This document shows, one piece after another, positions 46,560 to 58,000 of a DNA stretch of 64,000 nucleotides (positions are counted from its first letter, which is position 1; each line of letters opens with the position of its first letter). The translations under genes were made by a program, and so were the position numbers. The stretch is from contig JAJEKV010000072.1 of assembly GCA_021234155.1 (NCBI GenBank), positions 6,759,335-6,823,334 of the forward strand, in the 5' to 3' direction. A model generated the notes under the pieces. It saw only the letters and a program-made list of their open reading frames with translations, did not search any database and was not told where the DNA came from. Source of the DNA: Isoetes taiwanensis. Its lineage: Eukaryota; Streptophyta; Lycopodiopsida; Isoetales; Isoetaceae.

Positions 46560-47223
46560 GATTATCATTTATTACCTGATTATAATGTACAAGCATATCA
46601 CTTAGCCGTTCAACTCCACGATATTTAATAGGCTGAGGTTTTGGCTGTTGCGAATAGCAATTATGTGAGGTGGGTCTCATCTTGAAGGATCATCAAAGCC
46701 CGTGTGTCCAAAGAAGATGTTCAACCACATCATCATAAGTATGTTGCTTTGACCTGTACCAAAGGTAAACATGGAGTATTATGAGCATGCAGTTAATGGC
46801 CATTAAACTACTCACAGCTCCAAGCAAAACTCGTCATCCTTGGGCCTTTCTAGTCTCCGGAAGTGTACAGCCTACATACCATAAAAAATAACATGCAGCA
46901 GATTAAAACAGGGAAAATGTATACTTGGCAATGTGAATTGTAGACAATACACATACCTGTCTATTCCGGACATACTCCAGAAAAGATGGAACATCCGGGT
47001 AATAACATTGCTCCTCTTCTTCACCCGTAAGAGTTTTCTGGTAACAAATGATGTCGCCATCTTCAAGCTAATGTCAAAATAATCATGATAACCATTAGTA
47101 TCGCATTTCACATGCAAATGACGCAGTTCGAACCAAGCATCTCCACATTTGCACCTGACTTGCCCTGAAAGTGATCTTCTTATCGATATACTCACACATC
47201 ACATTTGGATCAAACTTGGTTTC
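46560..47223 (-). pseudogene. UBP12/UBP13-like deubiquitinase fragment, copy 1
   Basis: Exons on the minus strand: about 47223-47165 (KFDPNVMCEYIDKK), 47067-46957 (LEDGDIICYQK to FLEYVRNRQ), about 46871-46810 (VHFRRLERPKDDEFCLEL) and about 46752-46575 (TYDDVVEHL, HNCYSQQPKPQPIKYRGVERL). This is the USP7-type ubiquitin-like C-terminal region of plant UBP12/13. The last exon has small indels that break its frame, unlike copy 2. The catalytic protease domain is absent. Downstream exons of UBP12 are missing, and PheRS-alpha exons follow instead. Confidence 0.8.
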
Positions 47224-47879
47224 CTGAAAATAACAGCACATGTATATATTGTGAAGTTAAAACCAAGAGTACAGAATGCCTAAAAGAAAGATAATAGAAT
47301 GAGTTAAAGCTCAAGAGTTGAGGAACGAACATGCTAAACAGCTGCAAATGTACCTGCAATTCTGCTTCCGCTGCCATGGATTGGCCGGAACGAAAGAAAA
47401 GGAAGCATATGCCTGAACAATCCCTACCGTCAAGCACATCCCAGGCGAATCCTTGCCGTCTAACTGTCACTGGGCGTCACAAAAACCCTAAAAAAGCCCA
47501 GCCGATCACATCCGCTTACATAGAATATTCCGCGACATATTTTCCTCAAAACCATCATTCAATTAAATTGGGATTATGTCTATTCCAAAATCGCGCCGTA
47601 TAAGACTTTTATTGACCATTATATTGAATTAACCACACTTTCGCACTGAGTTCATTTTCGGGCTAGGAAGATGCATTTTATGTTGAAATGCAAAGGCATT
47701 CAAATATTCGATGCAAATGACCCATATTATGACAGAATGTTGGCAATATAAAAAGTAGGAAATTGCTTATAAATTCGAGCAATCACGGACGGAAACGAAA
47801 TCTAAACATTGAAATTGTAGTGCTTTACGAATAAATAACAGCAAGCAAGTTGCTACAAAACAGAGTTTTTTCGTGGTTC
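47224..47879. other. Spacer between UBP-like fragment and phosphatase, copy 1
   Basis: A minus-strand stretch near 47390-47350 ends MAAEAELQ at a GTACAT donor and may be a worn exon joined to the UBP-like fragment. No other gene. Confidence 0.4.
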
Positions 47880-47900
47880 AAATCGCGCGTGTCGCGATTT
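47880..47900. repeat. Palindrome AAATCGCG-5 nt-CGCGATTT
   Basis: Member of the GC-palindrome family clustered at 57147-57515; the equivalent site in copy 2 is disrupted. Confidence 0.7.
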
Positions 47901-47945
47901 TGTTGGCATAAATAACGCATTATAATCGAACATAAACTTAACAAA

Positions 47946-48230
47946 CTAATCCGATTCATCGTCGACAGGCGCTGCAGGTGGTGCTGAGATCCTGTCGATC
48001 ATGAACAAACCATGCTCTGGATTCCATATAAGATGGATTACAACATCAGAGGGATCATGATAGAAGCGGACGGGATTCATAGCAACGACATCAAGCCAGT
48101 CCTGAAGTTCTATTTCTAGCTCGCGGCACCTGCAGAGGTCCGCATGGTACATCTTGCAGGTAATAGAATGTGCCATAATAACAAGCAGAAGGCGGAGGCC
48201 GAAGCCGATGGTTTGCCAATTTCATGCATA
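47946..48230 (-). pseudogene. Unassigned C-terminal exon downstream of the phosphatase, copy 1
   Basis: Open for 76 codons on the minus strand (LQDWLDVVAMNPVRFYHDP, VIHLIWNPEHGLFMIDRIS, acidic end, stop at 47946). It may be the last exon of the phosphatase gene. The copy 2 version (53803-54081) has several indels. No family recognised. Confidence 0.4.
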
Positions 48231-48429
48231 CCTATTTATACACACCTAAATTATTGACGGTATATACATACAAATTATTGCAAGTATAGCAGAACCAATA
48301 ATGCAAGTATACGTACACAGAACCAATAATGCTGATATAAGAACACAATATATATTCGAATGAGGTTGGTGTAAAGTATATTTCATATTCAAAACTTTTT
48401 GGAAAGTGTATTTCCTGTATACATATATA

Positions 48430-49063
48430 TAAAAAAAGTTCCCTTTCTAGACCGATTTTCTCAAGGTCCATGTCAATTTCCCCTGTCCGATCAAGTTGCG
48501 GGTATAGTGTTTGTATCTCTTCGACCGTTTTTCCTGAAGCTATTTCATGCAAGACACTAACAAAACGAAGCAGGAAGTCATCTTTGTCAAAATCTTGAGG
48601 ATGATACGGTGGCGGATTCAATGACTGTGACTGATTGAAGCAACACTTTAGAGCGTCATCATCCACCATGATCATGCCTTCCTTATCCTCAATACCTAGG
48701 GCATCCATCATGTTGCGCAAGCATTTCACAAATATCTTTTTACCTGTCGGTTCTTTAGGGTTTGTGAATGAAGCACATTTGCTTTGATCCCAGATGGACG
48801 CCCAATTTCTATTTAGCTCAGGCACTACTTTCAAAACATCCTGTATATTTCTATGCTCCATAGATGGCCAAATTGCACAACGAAACAAACTGAAGGCCTG
48901 GTCCAACATCTCCTTCAGATAAGGGCGCGGGTAAACATATTTGGTACGTGTCTCAAATGGTTGTTGCGCATACCATGACCTTTCAAACGTTGCTTTAGGT
49001 AACGTTCTACATAGCACACCATTCAAATCAAAGACCAGTACTTTTGGGGAAGCCAAATCATTT
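48430..49063 (-). CDS. FCP1/NIF-type HAD phosphatase domain, copy 1 (open frame)
   Basis: The exon starts after a CTCCTTACAG acceptor at 49063; the frame has no ATG upstream of the domain, so it needs an earlier exon. It encodes LVFDLNGVLCRTL, the HAD motif I with Asn in place of the second catalytic Asp (as in a plant branch with LDLNGLL), then PYLKEMLDQAF, a middle region with NWASIWDQSK and a motif-III-like MIMVDDDALKCCFNQSQSLN, ending near DLEKIGLERELF. Family role: Ser/Thr protein phosphatases such as CTD phosphatases; the D-to-N change may weaken or abolish catalysis. About 210 residues are seen. It lies directly downstream of the methylase-like gene on the same strand. Whether it is expressed is unknown. 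Confidence 0.65.
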
Positions 49064-49109
49064 CTGTAAGGAGAACAATAACGTATGAGATGAAAGAAAT
49101 GGAAAACGA

Positions 49110-49129
49110 AAACGCGCCAGGCGCGATTT
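49110..49129. repeat. GC palindrome, AAACGCGCC/GGCGCGATTT
   Basis: 20-base near-palindrome about 50 bases upstream of the phosphatase exon. Confidence 0.8.
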
Positions 49130-49154
49130 CATTAATGATGCATGTCAACATAAT

Positions 49155-50161
49155 TTAAAAATATGCTCTAGGAAACTCTAAATCGCGCCAGGCGCGATTT
49201 CTATATGCTTGTAGTTTGTAAAATGCATGGATATCAAAAAAAGGAACATTGTCACGATATCTTTCTTCTTCATCATTCCCCGTGGTCTCTTCTTCCGTTG
49301 CATCTTTATTCTGAGTTGCCTCCGGTCTGCTAGAAGCACCAACCACATCAGTTGAGATCTGTACAGTGTGAACTACGCTTGATAGTTCATTACTCTTTAC
49401 GCTAACCTGGCTAGTGTTTTCAGATTTGGAGTCTGCTTCATCATCAATATTGTTATTATCATCATCCTTGTCATTGTCATCCTGGTCTATATTTTCGGGC
49501 CAAGGATGTTCACAGGCATGTCGATAGGTACTTGGTGATCTGCCTGCTCGTCCATGTCATCCATGAAGTTGGAGCCATGCAATGCCTGTCTCATAATCTC
49601 CCATTCCTTAAGCAAATTTGAAGGTATTTCGGCCTTAGAGCTAGAAGCTTTGTTTTTTGCATTGCCGATTGGTCCCCTAGGTGCTTCCTCTAGTACTTTC
49701 TCAAAGAAGAGGTCCAAAAAATTTTTGGCTCGATCATCGGAGACGACGCTCTGGCATTTCCTTGCTAACTTCAAAGCTTCTCTACCGATGTAACCTCCAA
49801 CGTGAAGTTCCCAGCAAGTTGTTCCCAATGGACAAAATGCTTCAATGAGATACTGGGAAAGGTCCATAGAGAACCCGTTCTTGTTTAGCTTCCCCTTATG
49901 TGAAGTTAGGAGCTCATACTTAATGTGGCCCACAAGAACTGGGTCGTCCTCGTTTTCTTCCTCTTCTTCCTCTAACTCTTCCACGACCTTGACAGCCTTC
50001 CCCTTGTCTTCTTGCTCCAGATAGAAGACGTTTCGCAGGATGCGTTCATCCGGTCGTTCATCTAACTGATAGCACTGCCATGCTAGTTTGTCTCCATCTG
50101 TTTTTCCCTTAAGCCTTTCATATTCCTTATCATCCATCATGGCTATCATAATAATAAGCAC
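49155..50161 (-). pseudogene. 3' part of the methylase-like gene, copy 1 (truncated)
   Basis: Open frames 50161-49487 and 49346-49155 correspond to the C-terminal part of the gene at 55035-58573: acidic linker, then IEAFCPLGTTCWELHVGGY and ALKLARKCQSVVSDD (methylase motif-I-like), then a long Asp/Asn-rich tail. The 5' part is missing because the duplication begins at 50211. A 1-base deletion near 49498 splits the tail. Confidence 0.65.
49180..49200. repeat. GC palindrome, arms AAATCGCGCC/GGCGCGATTT
   Basis: Perfect 10-base arms with one central base; the open frame of the methylase-like tail reads through it. Confidence 0.9.
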
Positions 50162-50719
50162 ATGAGAAATTTTACTTGCTGTGCTGAAGTCACTGTCCTT
50201 GTTTTCATCTTAAGCACTGCAAATGTGCCTATCTTACCTTTGATTTTAGGGCTTCTGTAACAATAGCATCATGAAGTGCACCAGGAAGATTCTAAGGAAG
50301 ATCCTAACTACCAAAAGGACAAAGTAACACTTAAGTCATTCTTATTTCTTTCAGAAGTGTGTCTACATTTGCATTTTCATTTCCGTTTGCATGATCTGTT
50401 TTAAACACATAGTTTATAGAGCCGACACTGAGTTCATAGCCAAACTTCACGAACCTATTTGTTTGCATATATAAGGGCCATTGAATCCTTCAACTTTAAT
50501 CAAATGTCAACTCCAAGAAAACGTTACTTAGTTCCAAGGAATAGTTGGCAAATAAAATACACAAGAACAAATCTACCAATCCAGACTTACATGCAAACGT
50601 TAATGCTCAAATAATAACAAAAACACATTGTTATAGAAACTTAAATTATTTATCACTAACGTTACAAGAGCCTTGTTAGCAAAAAGGGCGGTGTAGTCGG
50701 CAAAATTGATCCCCACGCA

Positions 50720-51467
50720 TTACTGCATTCCAAGACGGCAGAGACAATTTGTTTTTATAATATCCAAATCAACCTGTCCAAAAACAAAAAGAATATGATG
50801 AGTTTTGTGAAATTGAAGACAGAGAGCACATAACCGGAATGATACCTTGTGACCAAACATGTCCCAAATATTGTCTATACCATAAAGAATCATGGTCGAT
50901 CTGCAAAGAAAGCAACAGATAAAATGAGTAAGTGACATTCTGATGAAGATCACTGAAAAATTAAAAAAGGAATAAGAATGACGAGTAACCTCTCCAAAGT
51001 CAAACCCCAAGCGATCACGGAAACATCCTCTGGTAAACCCATGGGTAAAAGCATTTCAGGCCGGAACATGCCAGAGTTTCCAACTTCCACCCACTTATTC
51101 AACTGTTCATGGAAAATGCAAGAGGCAAGATATTTCAAGATTCCCCTTACCTAAAGATTTACATGCTGGGCTCTGTGTATGGATTACAGGTTTGAATTTT
51201 ATCTTTTTCATTCCTATGAGAACACCGCATTTGAAGTTGGTTAATAATCATACAAAGGAAAGTTACGAAATCAAGTTCGATGCAGATAATATTTACTATG
51301 ATCATAGATCATGTTGGATATTTTAATAATGTTTTGTCAAAAACTGCCAGAAACCTTAGACATGCAATGTTGGAGAAGAATAATAAATCACATACCTAGC
51401 TGAGAAAAGAACTCGTTCAGTACACCAATCAAATCCCCGAGTGTAAGCCCTCTATCACAAATGAGCC
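50720..51467 (-). pseudogene. Phenylalanyl-tRNA synthetase alpha subunit, 3' exons, copy 2
   Basis: Same exons as copy 1. Here the exon 51467-51396 (GLICDRGLTLGDLIGVLNEFF) has good splice sites and an open frame. The NPYTEPSM exon carries TAA (51161-51159) instead of Glu; copy 1 has TAG at the same codon, so the nonsense change probably predates the duplication. The final exons are open to the stop near 50720. Confidence 0.8.
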
Positions 51468-52417
51468 CTGAAATTTGAACAAGATACCATGTTTTGGTAT
51501 ACAACAAATCAAACAAAGAAGATGCCATTAATAAACCTATATAAATACATGCTACCATATAATTCTGAACCATGGCAACTTTTAAAATGATGCTCACTGT
51601 TCGACATCTTAGAACGTGACTCTTTACATGTTGATGTAAAAAATTTCAACAAAGAGGTAAACTTTCAGATCGTGCTCTCAAAGTTATTTTCATAGCATAT
51701 CATAGTATGATAACATGAAGACCTGAAGGTACTATGATCCAGTTATGGTCTAGTATTTGCGTCTAGAAGTATGACTTTTGTCGAAGATGCAGTCTACTTA
51801 AACGTCAACCTTATAGACTATGACAATCTGTAAGCTTCTCAGTTATCCTTCAATCATCCAGCAAATTCCATTGTTATGCAAACTGTATCAGGACCCGCTA
51901 TACCAGAATCTTTAGCTACTGTACCCACACATGTTATATCTATTGTGCCAGAATTTGCTACATTTTATTGTCTCTGCTACATTTTATTGTCTTGCTTCTT
52001 TACCTGAACCTACTAATGAGACAGAACTCATATCTACTGCAACAACAAATTATATGGAACCTATTGCATCATTACGACTACTTCATTGCCTTCATTCTAG
52101 ATTGTTCCACGCTGATAATCTAAGTTCCAGTGATTCCAAAAGCAAGGTACTTGGGAGTTCGTTTCCAAAACCTCCTATTAAGAACATCATTGGAGCACCA
52201 AAAATATCTAATATCTCAAAATAAAGAATGTCAGACCTCTGCATTCACAAACAAGCCAAGACCTTCAAGGTCCTAAGTCCTTGTAATTCAGGAAGAGGCA
52301 AATGTAATATCTCAAAATAAAGAATGTCAGATGTCTGCATTCACAAACAAGCCAGTATTAAGAAATTGTTTTTTCGCGACTTGCAATAGCATGAGACAAT
52401 AGATTATCATTTATTAC

Positions 52418-53060
52418 CTGATTATAATGTACAAGCATATCACTTAGCCGTTCAACTCCACGATATTTAATAGGCTGAGGTTTTGGCTGTTGCGAATAGC
52501 AATTATGTGAGGTGGGTCTCATCTTCGAAGGATCATCAAGGCCCAGGTGTCCAGCAAGATGTTCAACCACATCATCATAAGTATGTTGCTTTGACCTGTA
52601 CCAAAGGTAAACATGGAGTATTATGAGCATGCAGTTAATGGCCATTAAACTACTCACAGCTCCAAGCAAAACTCGTCATCCTTGGGCCTTTCTAGTCTCC
52701 GGAAGTGTACAGCCTACATACCATAAAAAATAACATGCAGCAGATTAAAACAGGGAAAATGTATACTTGGCAATGTGAATTGTAGACAATACACATACCT
52801 GTCTATTCCGGACATACTCCAGAAAAGATGGAACATCCGGGTAATAACATTGCTCCTCTTCTTCACCCGTAAGAGTTTTCTGGTAACAAATGATGTCGCC
52901 ATCTTCAAGCTAATGTCAAAATAATCATGATAACCATTAGTATCGCATTTCACATGCAAATGACGCAGTTCGAACCAAGCATCTCCACATTTGCACCTGA
53001 CTTGCCCTGAAAGTGATCTTCTTATCGATATACTCACACATCACATTTGGATCAAACTTG
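52418..53060 (-). pseudogene. UBP12/UBP13-like deubiquitinase fragment, copy 2 (exons open)
   Basis: Exons: about 53060-53002 (KFDPNVMCEYIDKK, GC-type donor), 52909-52799 (37 codons, LEDGDIICYQK...), about 52709-52650 (VHFRRLERPKDDEFCLEL) and 52595-52418 (TYDDVVEHLAGHLGLDD, HNCYSQQPKPQPIKYRGVERL, ML VHYNQ end). All are open with plausible splice sites. It covers only part of the USP7-like ubiquitin-like region. UBP12/13 remove ubiquitin from clock, hormone and histone targets; this piece lacks the protease and can only be a fragment or a decoy. Confidence 0.8.
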
Positions 53061-53800
53061 GTTTCACGAAAATAACAAAGCACATGTATATATTGTGAAG
53101 TTAAAACCAAGAGTCTGAGAATGCCTAAAAGAAAGATAATAGAATGAGTTAAAGCTCAAGAGTTGAGGAACGAACATGCTAAGCTAATTTGCAAATGTAC
53201 TGCAATGCACGCTTCGCCGCCATGGATTGGCCGGAACGAAAGAAAAGGAAGCATATGCCTGAACAATCCCTACCGTCAAGCACATCCCAGGCGAATCCTT
53301 GCCGTCTAACTGTCACTGGGCGTCACAAAAACCCTAAAAAAGCCCAGCCGATCACATCCGCTTACATAGAATATTCCGCGACATATTTTCCTCAAAACCA
53401 TCATTCAATTAAATTGGGATTATGTCTATTCCAAAATCGCGCCGTATAAGACTTTTATTGACCATTATATTGAATTAACCACACTTTCGCACTGAGTTCA
53501 TTTTCGGGCTAGGAAGATGCATTTTATGTTGAAATGCAAAGGCATTCAAATATTCGATGCAAATGACCCATATTATGACAGAATGTTGGCAATATAAAAA
53601 GTAGGAAATTTCTTATAAATTCGAACAATCACGGACGGAAACGAAATCTAAACATTGAAATTGTAGTGCTTTACGAATAAATAACAGCAAGCAAGTTGCT
53701 ACAAAGCGTAGTTTTTAAATTGGTTCAAATCAAGGCGTGTCGCGATTTTGTTGGCATAAATAACGATTATAATGGAACATAAACTTAACAAACTAATCCG
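53061..53800. other. Spacer between UBP-like fragment and phosphatase, copy 2
   Basis: Near-copy of 47224-47945. No supported gene. Confidence 0.45.
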
Positions 53801-53802
53801 AT

Positions 53803-54081
53803 TCATCGCCGACGGTATTTGCGGTGATCTTTGAGATCACGTCGATCATGAACAAACCATGCTACGGATTCCATATAAGATGGATTACAACATCGAGGGA
53901 TCATGATAGAAGCGGGGACGGGATTCATAGCAACGACATCAAGCCGAGTCCCCGAAGTTCTATTTCTAGCTTTCGCGGCACCTGCAGAGGTCCGCATGGT
54001 ACATCTTGCAGGTAATAGAATGTGCCATAATAACAAGCAGAAGGCGGAGGCCGAAGCCGATGGTTTGCCAATTTCATGCAT
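53803..54081 (-). pseudogene. Unassigned C-terminal exon, copy 2 (indels)
   Basis: Counterpart of 47946-48230, with clustered small differences that change the frame. Confidence 0.4.
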
Positions 54082-54281
54082 ACCTATTTATACACACCTA
54101 AATTATTGACGGTATATACATACAAATTATTGCAAGTATAGCAGAACCAATAATGCAAGTATACGTACACAGAACCAATAATGCTGATATAAGAACACAA
54201 TATATATTCGAATGAGGTTGGTGTAAAGTATATTTCATATTCAAAACTTTTTGGAAAGTGTATTTCCTGTATACATATATA

Positions 54282-54918
54282 TCAAAAAAGTTCCCTTTCT
54301 AGAACGATTTTCTCAAGGTCCCTGTCAATTTCCCCTGTCCGATCAAGTTGCGGGTATAGTGTTTGTATCTCTTCGACCGTTTTTCCTGAAGCTATTTCAT
54401 GCAAGACACTAACAAAACGAAGCAGGAAGTCATCTTTGTCAAAATCTTGAGGATGATACGGTGGCGGATTCAATGACTGTGACTGATTGAAGCAACACTT
54501 TAGAGCGTCATCATCCACCATGATCATGCCTTCCTTATCCTCAATACCTAGGGCATCCATCATGTTGCGCAAGCATTTCACAAATATCTTTTTACCTGTC
54601 GGTTCTTTAGGGTTTGTGAATGAAGCACATTTGCTTTGATCTCAGCTGGACGCCCAATTTCTATTTAGCTCAGGCACTACTTTCAAAACATCCTGTATAT
54701 TTCTATGCTCCATAGATGACCAAATTGCACAACGAAACAAACTGAAGGCCTGGTCCAACATCTCCTTCAGATAAGGGCTGGTAAACATATTTGGTGCGTG
54801 TCTCAAATGGTTGTTGGCATACCGATACCATGACCTTTCAAACGTTGCTTTAGGTAACGTTCTACATAGCACACCATTCAAATCAAAGACCAGTACTTTT
54901 GGGGAAGCCAAATCATTT
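54282..54918 (-). pseudogene. FCP1/NIF-type HAD phosphatase domain, copy 2 (stop codon)
   Basis: Same domain as copy 1, but Trp in NWASIWDQSK has become a TGA stop near 54645, and indels near 54780-54830 alter the residues after the DLNGVL motif. Copy 1 therefore holds the intact frame although copy 2 is the one attached to the full upstream gene. Confidence 0.7.
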
Positions 54919-54964
54919 CTGTAAGGAGAACAATAACGTATGAGATGAAAGAAATGGAAAACGA

Positions 54965-54984
54965 AAATGCGCCAGGCGCGATTT
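54965..54984. repeat. GC palindrome (copy 2 of 49110)
   Basis: One arm has lost a base (AAATGCGCC). Confidence 0.75.
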
Positions 54985-55034
54985 CATTAATGATGCATGT
55001 CAACATAATTTAAAAATATGCTCTAGGAAACTCT

Positions 55035-55055
55035 AAATCGCGCTAGGCGCGATTT
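55035..55055. repeat. GC palindrome (copy 2 of 49180)
   Basis: AAATCGCGCT/AGGCGCGATTT variant. Confidence 0.8.
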
Positions 55056-58000
55056 CTATATGCTTGTAGTTTGTAAAATGCATGGATATCAAAAAAAGGA
55101 ACATTGTCACGATATCTTTCTTCTTCATCATTCCCCGTGGTCTCTTCTTCCGTTGCATCTTTATTCTGAGTTGCCTCCGGTCTGCTAGAAGCACCAACCA
55201 CATCAGTTGAGATCTGTACAGTGTGAACTACGCTTGATAGTTCATTACTCTTTACGCTAACCTGGCTAGTGTTTTCAGATTTGGAGTCTGCTTCATCATC
55301 AATATTGTTATTATCATCATCCTTGTCATTGTCATCCTGGTCTATATTTTCAGGGCCAAGGATGTTCACAGGCATGTCGATAGGTACTTGGTGATCTGCC
55401 TGCTCGTCCATGTCATCCATGAAGTTGGAGCCATGCAATGCCTGTCTCATAATCTCCCATTCCTTAAGCAAATCTGAAGGTATTTCGACCGTAGAGCTAG
55501 AAGCTTTGTTTTTTGCATTGCCGATTGGTCCCCTAGGTGCTTCCTCTAGTACTTTCTCAAAGAAGAGGTCCAAAAAATTTTTGGCTCGATCATCGGAGAC
55601 GACGCTCTGGCATTTCCTTGCTAACTTCAAAGCTTCTCTACCGATGTAACCTCCAACGTGAAGTTCCCAGCAAGTTGTTCCCAATGGACAAAATGCTTCA
55701 ATGAGATACTGGGAAAGGTCCATAGAGAACCCGTTCTTGTTTAGCTTCCCCTTATGTGAAGTTAGGAGCTCATACTTAATGTGGCCCACAAGAACCGGGT
55801 CGCGTCCGTTTTTTCTTCCTCTTCTTCCTCTAACTCTTCCACGACCTTTGATGACCTTCCCTTGTCTTCTTGCTCCGGATAGAAGGCGTTTAGCGAGATG
55901 CGTTCATCTAACGATAGCACCGCCATGCTAGTTTGTCTCCATCTGTTTTTTCCCTTAAGCCTTTCATATTCCTTATCATCCATCATGGCTATCATAATAA
56001 TAAGCACATGAGAAATTTTACTTGTGTCTTTGAAGTCAACGTCCTTGTTTTCATCTATGAGGATCTTTTGTCGTATGACTTTCACGCATTCTAAGTCATT
56101 TGCAGCACTTAGAGCATTGCATAGGACATGTCGGAGGGACATATAGTGACGATTGTGTAATTCATTTCTGTCGTGCAACCACTGCATATGTTGAAGAACG
56201 TATTATAGTCTTCAAGCGACCATCTGGTGCCTCGGCTATCAAGCACGAAGAGTGTGATATCATGGGGACCTTCACCCACTTCTGGCAAGGCACACTTAAA
56301 ACCAGTGGACACTTGATAAAAAAACGTGGATTCCGTCTCCGGGGTCTGCTTCACCAACGCGACTTTTCGTTTCAAGTCGGATGCAACTTTTGTGTGAATC
56401 CCACTGATCTTTGCAACGTTCTTCAACTTCTGCTGCTTGACAAAGTCCTTGGACCAAAATACATACTTCTTTAGGTCGTCGTTGGAGACATTATACTTTT
56501 GCATGAGTCCTAACTCCGACAACGACCACTCTCCTGTAAGCCTTTGTAATTCCTCACCAACTGCCTTCTTGAGCACTCTAATATTTTTCAGCTCGTCGCA
56601 TGCATCTTCAAAGGATTCCATAGCCTTTGTTGCTGAGGTTTTCTTGTAAAGGATTTCCTTTCTGATTAACCTATCAAGGACTGAGATGAGTTCTTGATCG
56701 TCCAATCCCTGGGCCTTCCTCATCTCTGTTATATGGATATCAAAAATTGATGTGTCAACAGGAGGAAATCTTCCTTGTGAATCTGGCAACTTATTCTCCA
56801 CGTAGGCATCCCAGAATTCATTCCATTTCTCCCATACTGGATCTGAAGCAAAAACTATCTTGCAGGCATCCTTGGGTACAGTTGGTTCTTCGGCAGCATC
56901 ACCCTTTTCATCTCCTTTTTTTTTCTTTGTTCTGGTGCTCTTGGTCTTGTCCTGTATTATAGTCTGACTAAGTGTCCTTTCCAGCAACTTGAATTCAGCG
57001 CTTTTGGACTGGCCCTGTCTGGTCGGCATTGGCTTCCCATATTCAATCCACTGGTTCCGAGCATGCCGAAGTTGCTCTATATAGGGACTGCAAGGAATAA
57101 CTTCGTTAGCTTCATAATCGTAAATTCAAACAATCCTTCTAGTTTAAAATCACGCCACACACAATTTCATATTAGAAGGCAAATCGCGCCAGGCGCGATT
57201 TGCCTTCTTTAAATAGCAAATCTCGTCATATAAGCAAAACGCGCCTGGCGCGATTTCATATTACAAAGCTAAACGCGCCACGCGCGATTTGCCTACTTTG
57301 AGGAGAAACGGCTATCTTCAAGGACAGCCATGTCTCCTCAGACTAGGCAAATCGCGCGTGGCGCTATTTGTATTCTAATATGAAATCGCGCCAGGCGCGA
57401 TTTGCCTATTTGACGACAAACGTCTACCATTCCAGGAACCCTTTGCTATTTAGAGAAGGCAAATTGCGCCTGGCGCGATTTGCCTTCTACTATGAAATCG
57501 CGCTTGGCGCGATTTGCAAATACGAAAAAGAAAAATGAGGGAAGAGAATTACCTTTTGTATAAGAAAGTTTTTCCCATGTCATTCACGAGTGCGCTTATT
57601 TCGGCTAGTTCGGCAGGTGTTGTTGAGCCGCTCAGGAACCGGCAGTTTCTGACAGAATACAGCTTATAGAACAACTGATTCCCAGTATGCTGTGCCTTCT
57701 TGATGAGAACCTTCTGGGCCTCTATTGAATGCTGGCCATCTATTATCATAAAATGTATGTCTGGGTTCTCGATGAAGTCCTCCAGCTTGCTCCAAATGAT
57801 TACCTTTTTTGTTCTGGTATCGTATGGCACTACATCTGCAGGCATTGGCACCTGCCCTGGATTTTCGATCATGCTGTTCAATATCTCCAAGGAGTGCTGC
57901 TTGTCATACCTTCTGCTGATATAAATAGCTTTAGTGGACCTGAAAAGCCTATCCACGTTGACTGGATGGGTGAAGCTCAGGCCCAGTGGATACTTGTCGG

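Larger units (their letters stand above)
44375..50211. repeat. 5.84-kb tandem duplication, copy 1
   Basis: This interval and 50212-56056 are near-identical from AAGCACTGCAAATG to GTCCTTGTTTTCATCT, directly abutting. Both contain, on the minus strand, the end of the methylase-like gene, the phosphatase, the UBP12/13 fragment and the PheRS-alpha fragment. Differences are mostly small indels and base clusters. Confidence 0.85.
50212..56056. repeat. 5.84-kb tandem duplication, copy 2
   Basis: Partner of 44375-50211; this copy is continuous with the 5' part of the methylase-like gene to its right. Confidence 0.85.

Noticed and set aside
57147-57515. Regular short repeats that could suggest a CRISPR array
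   Set aside because: Units are palindromes at irregular spacing with related flanks, in an intron of a eukaryotic gene; there are no cas genes and no unique equal-length spacers.
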